DNA from: an uncultured Clostridium sp.
GTDB lineage: Bacteria > Bacillota > Clostridia > TANB77 > CAG-508
Length of the DNA: 11,191 nt
Direction: 5' to 3'
Assembly: GCA_900556135.1 (NCBI GenBank)
Contig: USNR01000038.1
Location: 1-11,191 of the forward strand
The notes under the pieces were generated by a model. It ran no database searches and was not told the origin of the DNA. It worked only from the letters and a program-made list of their open reading frames with translations. Below, one piece after another: positions 6,592 to 11,191 of the stretch. A program made the translations under genes and the position numbers. Position 1 is the stretch's first letter; the number at the start of each line of letters is the position of its first letter.

Positions 6592-7128
6592 ATGAGTATC
6601 TTAGCAAATCAAAAAGGTAATAGAACTTATTTAGCAGTTAGTTTATTAGGAAAAAGTTTAAGTTTAGATATAAAGTATAGAGCAAATCCTATTATTGAGT
6701 TTGATAAGGAAGATAATAGACTAATATTATGCCTTCCTAAAAAATATAAAGCAATGAAAAATATAGATATAATAAATATGTCTATAGAGAAAATGTATGA
6801 TGAAATTGCAGAAGTTGAAATAGAAAATGCTATGGAAAAAATTAGACTAATATTAGGGTATGCTCCAGAAGATTATAAAATAGAAAGAATGAAAGATAGT
6901 TTTTGCAAAGTTAAAGGCAAAGTAGTTAAGGTTAATCCAGATATAGTAAAGTATAGTAAGAAGATAATAGAAACAACATTAGTACAAGCATTTTGCAAGA
7001 CAAAATATAAAACAAATTCGAAAGCATATGAACAAGAACTAGTAAATGGAATGAAAAAATATGAGGACTTTAAATATAGTATAATAAGAAACAAAAAAGT
7101 GAGCAACAGAATAGAGAAAGTGTCTTAA
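6592..7128 (+). CDS. Probable inactive YgjP/DUF45 (WSS-type) metallopeptidase homologue
   Basis: The 178-aa protein shows the layout of the YgjP/WSS zinc-peptidase family: an N-terminal strand region around SLDIKYRANPIIEFDKEDNR (24-43), a helical middle, then a segment aligning with the family's KxxKMKTRWGSC (here IERMKDSFCKVKGKVVKVNP, 97-116), and then the active-site helix. Family members carry HELCHLKxxNHS; here the aligned stretch is VQAFCKTKYKTNSKAY (131-146). The first His is Gln132, the Glu is Ala133, the second His is Lys136 and the third His ligand is Asn142. If the alignment holds, no zinc site remains, so it would be a pseudoenzyme, perhaps scaffold-like. The assignment rests on by-eye alignment. 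The RBS AGGAGGAG (6578-6585) and perfect promoter argue for an expressed gene. Its stop overlaps the stop of the opposing plsC-like gene. Confidence 0.6.
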   Translation: MSILANQKGNRTYLAVSLLGKSLSLDIKYRANPIIEFDKEDNRLILCLPKKYKAMKNIDIINMSIEKMYDEIAEVEIENAMEKIRLILGYAPEDYKIERMKDSFCKVKGKVVKVNPDIVKYSKKIIETTLVQAFCKTKYKTNSKAYEQELVNGMKKYEDFKYSIIRNKKVSNRIEKVS

Positions 7129-7144
7129 TTCTGAAGCTCACTTT
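7085..7144 (-). terminator. Terminator of the glycosyltransferase-acyltransferase operon, inside the opposing gene
   Basis: AAAGTGAGC (7096-7104) pairs with GCTCACTTT (7136-7144), then an AA/AA internal loop, then CAGAAT (7107-7112) with ATTCTG (7128-7133). On the minus strand the stem runs into TTTTTTGTTTCT. The hairpin spans both convergent stop codons, and one arm plus the T tract lies in the plus-strand coding sequence. Confidence 0.72.
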
Positions 7145-7925
7145 CCATTGCTAAGTGAACATTATTTTTTAGTTCCATAATTGCATCTTCTTTGGGCAAA
7201 TTATTATTTGGATACATTGCAGGCAAAATGTGTAATTCTAAACATGGTTTCTTTTTTATGAATTTTAAAATACCAGTTGGTTCAACAAATTTATAAACCA
7301 TTGGGACTATTGGTACGTTATTTTCAACTGCAAATCTAAAAGCACCACTTTTAAAACTTCGTAGTTTAGTATAATAGGGCCACAAAGAGCCTTCTGGATA
7401 CACATGAAGTGTTTTACCGTCTCTTAATAACTGATTAATTGCTTGATAAAATCGCTTTTTATTATCCAAGTCATCTGGTATAGGTATTGCATTTAACAAT
7501 CTAATAATAACATTGACTACTGGAATATTAAAATTAGATTTTAAAGAAAGAAAATAAGTTTTATGTGGAAAATTAACAACACCGGCTATTGTACAATCCA
7601 TTACATGTACATGATTAGAAATTGTTATTTTCCCACCATTTATACTTGTTAAATTTCTTCTACCATATATTTTTAAACCAGTGGTAAGCTTATTGAAAAT
7701 CCATAAAATAGGAAAAGCAATAAGGTACAATAAATCGGAAAATAATAAAAATATGGGATTAGTATTTATAAATTTATAATTTTTGCTTATTTTAAAATTA
7801 AGTGGTTCCCATAAATGTAGTACATGTTTATCATCTTCGTTATTCGTTTCTTCAGTAATTGCCTTTTGTTGATTAGATGATATTGCATTATATTGTGTAT
7901 TATTTGGCTGATTCTTTAATTGCAT
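7125..7925 (-). CDS. PlsC-type 1-acylglycerol-3-phosphate O-acyltransferase family protein
   Basis: This 266-aa lysophospholipid acyltransferase-like protein would transfer an acyl chain onto lysophosphatidate or a related lipid at the membrane. A polar N-terminus (1-50) precedes a hydrophobic membrane-association segment (about 57-80). The HX4D catalytic motif is NHVHVMD with His105 and Asp110. The glycerophosphate-binding motif is VYPEGS (175-180), and the downstream VPIVPMVY (204-211) fits block IV. FKSGAFRFA (191-199) is also typical. I start at the ATG at 7925, which has GGAGGAA 11-12 nt upstream; a longer GTG start at 7955 has no good RBS. The gene overlaps the end of the glycosyltransferase gene by 26 bp, so the two are probably translationally coupled. 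The exact acyl acceptor cannot be told; it may not be the main PlsC. Confidence 0.87.
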   Translation of the reverse strand: MQLKNQPNNTQYNAISSNQQKAITEETNNEDDKHVLHLWEPLNFKISKNYKFINTNPIFLLFSDLLYLIAFPILWIFNKLTTGLKIYGRRNLTSINGGKITISNHVHVMDCTIAGVVNFPHKTYFLSLKSNFNIPVVNVIIRLLNAIPIPDDLDNKKRFYQAINQLLRDGKTLHVYPEGSLWPYYTKLRSFKSGAFRFAVENNVPIVPMVYKFVEPTGILKFIKKKPCLELHILPAMYPNNNLPKEDAIMELKNNVHLAMESELQN

Positions 7926-9030
7926 CTTTAAACATTTCCTCCATTTGCTTAACACTATTTTCTATTCTATATTTATTCATAGACTCAGCATATTCAACAC
8001 TCATTTTGGCTTTTAACTCTGGATGTTCAATCCAAAAATCTATCTTTTCGGCTAAATCAGAACTGTTGCCAGATTCAAATAAGCTGTTTTCAGTTAAAGA
8101 AAATTGAGGTGTAGCTGATTTCTTACTATTAGATATTACCGGAACATTTCCACAGGCGATAGCCTCCATACAAGAAATAGCTTCTATTTCAGCATCTGCA
8201 GGATGAACATATAAGTCTGTATAACCTAAAACGTTTAGTAGCTCAGGTTTATTAAAAAAGTTAAATATAGGATAGTTTTTCAATTTTTTTGCTCTGCTTT
8301 TATAAGAAGATTCTTTAGGACCTTTACCTGCTAAAATTAATTGAATGTTATTGCTGTATTTTGATTTTTCAACAGCATCAATTAATACATCTTGTCTTTT
8401 TTCATTAGAATATCTTCCTACCATTGCAATAATAAACTTATCTTTAAATTCTTCTGGTTTGGCAGTTCTTTGATATTTAAATTCTGGAGATATTCCATTT
8501 GATATAACATGAAGTTTGGCAGTATAGCCATGTGCTTTTAATTCATTAGCAATAAAATTGCTAGGACAATGAATATGTGTGAATTGATTGTAAAATTTAT
8601 CTCTAAAAACATCATAAATCCAGTCGTTTACATTTTCATTTTTGCCAAGATTTAAAGTATATGTTATATTTTCTGGTTGAACATGAAAGGCTGCTGTATG
8701 AGGTATATTTAACTCTTGGGCAACTTTTAAGCCAGAAATAGACAAGAAAAATGGTGTGTAAAAGTGAACAACATCAAATTTCCTCATTATGTCTTTCATA
8801 TTTCTCTTATTTGGCATGGAAAATTTCATACCTTGAGAATGTATAATATGAGATGCTATTGGTAGCATATGTATTGGTTTAAATATATATTTGAATTCTC
8901 CAGATTTCCCACAACCTGCTAAATAGACTTCGTGACCTATTTCACGTAAGCCGTTTGCAAACCTTAAGGCAGAAACTGTTGTACCGTTGTTGGGACTGTC
9001 TAGTTGATCTATTACAAATAAAATTTTCAT
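7900..9030 (-). CDS. GT4-family glycosyltransferase, probably acting on a membrane lipid
   Basis: This 376-aa GT-B fold enzyme of the group 1/GT4 family would move a sugar from a nucleotide sugar to an acceptor with retention. The N-terminal domain starts MKILFVIDQLDSPNNGTTVS, including the usual acceptor-side loop, and continues through VVHFYTPF (87-94). The donor domain begins near FIIAMVGRYSNEKRQD (199-214), with Arg206 and Lys211 in the usual phosphate-binding positions, then LILAGKGP (231-238). The EX7E motif is Glu281-Glu289 in AEIEAISCMEAIACG. The closest-looking groups are diacylglycerol glucosyltransferases, and the overlapping PlsC-like gene supports a lipid role; this is inference, since GT4 acceptors cannot be read from sequence. 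RBS AAAGGA is about 9 nt upstream of the ATG. Confidence 0.87.
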   Translation of the reverse strand: MKILFVIDQLDSPNNGTTVSALRFANGLREIGHEVYLAGCGKSGEFKYIFKPIHMLPIASHIIHSQGMKFSMPNKRNMKDIMRKFDVVHFYTPFFLSISGLKVAQELNIPHTAAFHVQPENITYTLNLGKNENVNDWIYDVFRDKFYNQFTHIHCPSNFIANELKAHGYTAKLHVISNGISPEFKYQRTAKPEEFKDKFIIAMVGRYSNEKRQDVLIDAVEKSKYSNNIQLILAGKGPKESSYKSRAKKLKNYPIFNFFNKPELLNVLGYTDLYVHPADAEIEAISCMEAIACGNVPVISNSKKSATPQFSLTENSLFESGNSSDLAEKIDFWIEHPELKAKMSVEYAESMNKYRIENSVKQMEEMFKDAIKESAK

Positions 9031-9062
9031 AAATTATTATCCTTTCGTTTTTGAATGACAAC

Positions 9063-9071
9063 ATTATAACA
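9063..9071 (-). promoter_or_regulatory. Extended -10 promoter of the glycosyltransferase operon
   Basis: On the minus strand TGTTATAAT (9071-9063) is an extended -10 element. The matching -35 position is poor (TTTATT), as is common with extended -10 promoters. The leader would be about 26 nt. Confidence 0.5.
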
Positions 9072-9100
9072 AAAAAGTCGACAAAAATAAAGAAGATTTG

Positions 9101-9136
9101 ACATAAAAGGCAGGATAATAAATCCTGCCTTTATGT
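9101..9136 (-). terminator. Strong hairpin between the spore-protein gene and the glycosyltransferase operon
   Basis: ACATAAAAGGCAGGAT (9101-9116) pairs with ATCCTGCCTTTATGT (9122-9136), 15 bp with one bulged A and a 5-nt loop. On the minus strand it is followed by only a short T run. It lies about 250 bp after the spore-protein stop and upstream of the glycosyltransferase promoter, so insulation of the two units is the likeliest role. Confidence 0.55.
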
Positions 9137-9384
9137 ATTTTATAATTTAAATAATTGTAACAAAAGAACTAAAAATTAATTAAATAATAAAATATATAAA
9201 TTCAAAACTTAAAATCCTGTCTAATAATAATAGGATAATTAGTAAATAATATTAATTAGTAAAAGTTTTTTATTAATTTATTTATCAAGTATTAAATAAA
9301 ATTAGATTATACTAATTAGAATATAATAATTATTAATAATAAACATCAAACTAATAATTAATATTATAGATAATTAGGCTAAAA
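9137..9384. other. AT-desert downstream of the spore-protein gene
   Basis: No gene is seen. The stretch is almost pure A and T; by hand count the 180 bases at 9181-9360 contain 19 G or C, about 11%. Short motifs such as ATTAGTAAA and TAATTAATA recur, and ATCCT/AGGAT (9214-9235 area) could form a weak hairpin. It may be a long AT-rich 3' region, a curved or easily melted DNA segment, or decayed sequence. Confidence 0.5.
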
Positions 9385-9591
9385 CTATTTCATTTGGCTT
9401 TCAGCTTGTTGGATTAATTTCTTAACCATGTTTCCACCTATTCTTCCAGCATCTCTTGAAGATAAGTCACCATTGTAACCATCTTTAAGATTTACACCAA
9501 CTTCACTAGCTACTTCATATTTGAATTTGTTTAATGCATCAGCAGCTTCTGGAACTACTTTGTAATTGCTATTGCTTGATGAATGTGCCAT
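9385..9591 (-). CDS. Alpha/beta-type small acid-soluble spore protein
   Basis: This 68-aa DNA-binding protein coats the chromosome in the forespore, protects spore DNA from UV and chemicals, and is degraded at germination. Family signatures are clear: VPEAADALNKFKYEVASEVGV (13-33), containing the germination-protease site around YEVASE (25-30), and the second conserved block RDAGRIGGNMVKKLI (46-60). The length is typical. The start is the ATG at 9591 with AGGAGGTG 6 nt upstream; an in-frame GTG nine bases earlier is part of that Shine-Dalgarno sequence and is not the start. Expression is expected from sigma-G in the forespore, but I could not find a convincing sigma-G promoter. It shows the host encodes a sporulation programme. 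Confidence 0.95.
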   Translation of the reverse strand: MAHSSSNSNYKVVPEAADALNKFKYEVASEVGVNLKDGYNGDLSSRDAGRIGGNMVKKLIQQAESQMK

Positions 9592-9623
9592 AATTTTCAC
9601 CTCCTAGAATGTGAATATTTATA

Positions 9624-9649
9624 ATTGAAAAGCAAATGTACTTTTCAAT
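9624..9649 (-). promoter_or_regulatory. Palindrome in the spore-protein leader
   Basis: ATTGAAAAG (9624-9632) and CTTTTCAAT (9641-9649) are perfect inverted repeats around 8 nt. Seen in RNA this is a 9-bp leader hairpin about 33 bases before the start codon; seen in DNA it could be an operator. No T tract fits termination. Confidence 0.4.
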
Positions 9650-9741
9650 AGTTATCTTGCACATAAATAAAAAAAATAAACTGGTAATTTTTGAAAAAAA
9701 TATAACAATATCGAAATAATTGATACAAATTCAATTATATG

Positions 9742-9750
9742 TGGTATAAT
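9742..9750 (+). promoter_or_regulatory. Extended -10 promoter of the HAD phosphatase gene
   Basis: TGGTATAAT at 9742-9750 is an extended -10 element. The -35 position is weak; a TTGATA lies 19 bp away. The RBS AAAGGAG (9774-9780) is 9 nt before the ATG. Confidence 0.6.
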
Positions 9751-9789
9751 AATTAGACAATAAAAATTAATGCAAAGGAGACATTATAA

Positions 9790-10662
9790 ATGTATAAATT
9801 AGTAGCAATAGATTTAGACGGAACATTATTAAATTCATATGGTTTAGTGTCTAAGAAAAACAAAGAAATAATTGAAAAGGCAGTTGCTGAAGGAAAAGAA
9901 ATCGTTCTTGCTTCTGGAAGACCAGTATCTTCAGTAAGAAGCTTTGCTAATGAAATTGGAGCAAATGGATATATAATCTGTGGTAATGGTTCAATGTTAT
10001 ATGATTTGAAAAATGAAAAGATTATATATGATAAATTTATAGAAAAGCAAAAGGCTCTTCAAATTATAAAAATATGTGAGGAAAATAGCATATATTATAA
10101 TTTATATACTGAAAATTTAACAATAGCAAAATCTTTGAACTACAATGTTATGGTATATAATAACGAGAATCAAAATAAAACGGATGATAAAAAAACAAAT
10201 ATAAAAATTGTATCAGATATATATAAATATATAGAAGAGGCACAAGATGTAAATGTTTTAAAAATTACAATATGTGATGACAATCAAATTATATTTGGAG
10301 GAATAATTAGAAAATTAAGAGAAATTAAAGATATAGATGTTTTAGATGTTTCACATATGGCAAGGAAAACTATAAAAACAGGAACTGAAGAAGTAAAAGT
10401 TGAATATTTTTACACAGAGATAACAAGTCAAAATGTTAATAAATGGAATGCTATTGAAAAATTGGCACAAGAATTAAATATAGAAAAAGAAGAGATTGTG
10501 GCAATAGGTGATAATATAAATGATAAAGAAATGATAGAGAATGCAGGATTAGGTATTATTATGGGAAATAGTGCTCCGTATATGAAGGAGTTTGCAGATG
10601 CTGAAGTTGCAGATAATAATTCAGATGGTGTTGCAGAAGCAATAGAAAAATTTGTAATCTGA
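9790..10662 (+). CDS. Cof-type HAD-IIB hydrolase (sugar-phosphate phosphatase-like)
   Basis: This 290-aa cytosolic Mg-dependent phosphatase belongs to the haloacid dehalogenase superfamily, subclass IIB (Cof/YidA-like). All four motifs are present: I, AIDLDGTLLNS with nucleophile Asp8 and Asp10; II, Ser42 in LASGRP; III, Lys218 in NKWNAI; IV, GDNINDKEMI with Asp241 and Asp245. The C2-type cap occupies about residues 85-205 and is unusually polar, with an Asn/Lys-rich stretch at 124-138. Family members dephosphorylate sugar phosphates, FMN or related metabolites; the substrate cannot be predicted. The late DGVAEAIEK (279-287) is also typical. It is divergent from the spore-protein gene and followed by a terminator that overlaps the next small ORF's RBS. 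Confidence 0.93.
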   Translation: MYKLVAIDLDGTLLNSYGLVSKKNKEIIEKAVAEGKEIVLASGRPVSSVRSFANEIGANGYIICGNGSMLYDLKNEKIIYDKFIEKQKALQIIKICEENSIYYNLYTENLTIAKSLNYNVMVYNNENQNKTDDKKTNIKIVSDIYKYIEEAQDVNVLKITICDDNQIIFGGIIRKLREIKDIDVLDVSHMARKTIKTGTEEVKVEYFYTEITSQNVNKWNAIEKLAQELNIEKEEIVAIGDNINDKEMIENAGLGIIMGNSAPYMKEFADAEVADNNSDGVAEAIEKFVI

Positions 10663-10701
10663 TAAATTTAGTAAATAGAATAAAAAAATAAAAAAGATCC
10701 A

Positions 10702-10725
10702 CCCTAATAAAGAGGTGGTTTTTTT
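10702..10725 (+). terminator. Terminator of the HAD gene, overlapping a downstream RBS
   Basis: CCACC-CT and AG-A-GGTGG form a 7-bp stem with one bulged A, followed by seven Ts. The right arm, AGAGGTGG at 10711-10718, is also a well-placed Shine-Dalgarno sequence for the ATG at 10726. Confidence 0.7.
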
Positions 10726-10887
10726 ATGAAAAATGGTTCAAAAGAAATAAGAAGTAAATTTGATGGAATAGAGAATGATAATGTAACAAAATATGGAGAG
10801 TTTGTTACTTCATATTTTGTGTGGTTGCCATTAAATAAACAAAAAGAAAAGGCAGATGAAATGGATAAGATGACAAAAGAAAAATAG
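10726..10887 (+). CDS. Small hypothetical protein, 53 aa
   Basis: This ORF begins MKNGSKEIRSKFDGIEND and ends with a lysine-rich tail (KADEMDKMTKEK). I do not recognise a family. The protein is highly charged, with one short aromatic/hydrophobic patch (YGEFVTSYFVWLPL, 23-36) that is too short and broken for a clear membrane helix. The Shine-Dalgarno AGAGGTGG lies 7 nt before the ATG. Codon use is like its A/T-rich neighbours, and the frame stays open for 54 codons in 70% AT DNA. It has no promoter of its own that I can see, so it would be expressed by read-through of the terminator behind the HAD gene, whose stem sequesters its RBS. It could be a real regulated small protein or a chance ORF. 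Confidence 0.5.
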   Translation: MKNGSKEIRSKFDGIENDNVTKYGEFVTSYFVWLPLNKQKEKADEMDKMTKEK

Positions 10888-11191
10888 AATCTATATGGTC
10901 TTGTTTTAGAATTTATAGATAGATGTAACAGTTTTTTATGATGTTTAAATATCTTTGACAGTTTAAAAAGGGATTACTGAATAAAGTAATTCGATCTAAA
11001 GTTGAACAAAGTGAAAACTGTTTACATAAAAATAAGGATTTCCTTAAGTATTATACTTAATACCAAATAAAAAAATGCTTGTAAGTATTGAAACTAAAGC
11101 GTTTAATTGGAAAATCATGCGAAGGACAACCGCTCATTTTGACTAATAATATGCTCCAAATTAGGAAAAGAAATTTCCCTTCTGCAACTAC
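10888..11191. other. Gene-less right edge with nested inverted repeats and a 17-bp palindrome
   Basis: No convincing gene is visible. ATGTAACAGTTTT (10923-10935) is inverted at 11014-11027 with one extra base, enclosing a hairpin ATTACT-GAATAA-AGTAAT (10973-10990). ACAGTTT occurs at 10928, at 10958 and inverted at 11015-11021. TTAAGTAT-T-ATACTTAA (11044-11060) is a perfect 8-1-8 palindrome that resembles an operator. A TTGACA at 10955-10960 has no good -10 box. A minus-strand frame is open from the window edge to a stop at 11057-11059 (44 codons) but has no recognisable content. The last 100 bases are less AT-rich and may belong to the control region of a gene beyond the window. Confidence 0.4.

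Noticed and set aside
6873..7106. 77-codon antisense frame within the pseudoprotease gene
   Set aside because: Hydrophobic composition is the complement of a Lys-rich gene; no RBS supports it.
7926..7955. Longer GTG start of the acyltransferase gene
   Set aside because: No Shine-Dalgarno sequence upstream; GGAGGAA supports the ATG at 7925.
11057..11191. Partial minus-strand gene entering from the right edge (44 open codons)
   Set aside because: No recognisable domain, low-complexity ending, and it ends within the palindrome; length is not significant on its own.

Overview
The window looks like chromosomal DNA of a low-GC, endospore-forming Bacillota, most likely a Clostridia-type anaerobe. 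The evidence is A/T-biased codon use throughout, strong AGGAGG-type ribosome binding sites, sigma-A promoters close to TTGACA-17-TATAAT, rho-independent terminators, an alpha/beta-type small acid-soluble spore protein, a long-form ribosome hibernation factor and a sortase/Cna-B surface-protein pair. Species cannot be named from the sequence.

Layout. 1-250 is a GC-richer non-coding repeat: one complete 164-bp unit and a truncated second unit, rich in hairpins. 257-925 is a self-contained hpf transcription unit with promoter, gene and terminator. 926-1179 is an AT-rich spacer with a 57-bp-periodic relict that looks like decayed coding sequence. 1180-4497 is a two-gene operon: a small class D-like sortase, then an 876-aa secreted thioester/Cna-B adhesin that ends exactly in LPRTGF with no membrane tail. 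4532-4901 is an isolated 66-aa minus-strand gene of clearly higher GC, with its own promoter and terminator. 4930-6437 is enolase and a long hairpin behind it. 6515-7128 encodes a 178-aa protein that looks like a YgjP/WSS-type metalloprotease whose zinc and catalytic residues have all been replaced. 7085-9071 (minus) is a glycosyltransferase plus PlsC-type acyltransferase operon. Its terminator lies partly inside the oppositely oriented neighbour, and the two stop codons share bases. 9137-9384 is an extremely AT-rich desert. 9385-9591 (minus) is the spore protein, divergent from a Cof-type HAD phosphatase at 9790-10662. An unlisted 53-aa ORF follows at 10726-10887, its Shine-Dalgarno sequence lying inside the stem of the HAD terminator. 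10888-11191 has no convincing gene but carries inverted repeats and a 17-bp palindrome.

How the genes work together. The sortase and adhesin form a plausible surface-display module: covalent capture through a thioester, a stalk of four isopeptide-locked Cna-B domains, and a C-terminal LPxTG. The glycosyltransferase and acyltransferase fit membrane lipid/glycolipid synthesis. hpf, eno and the HAD phosphatase are housekeeping, and the spore protein is made in the forespore. No CRISPR array, transposase, tRNA or rRNA was found. The best candidates for something undescribed are the tail-less LPRTG substrate beside its own sortase, the dead WSS-protease homologue, and the compositionally foreign 66-aa mini-gene.
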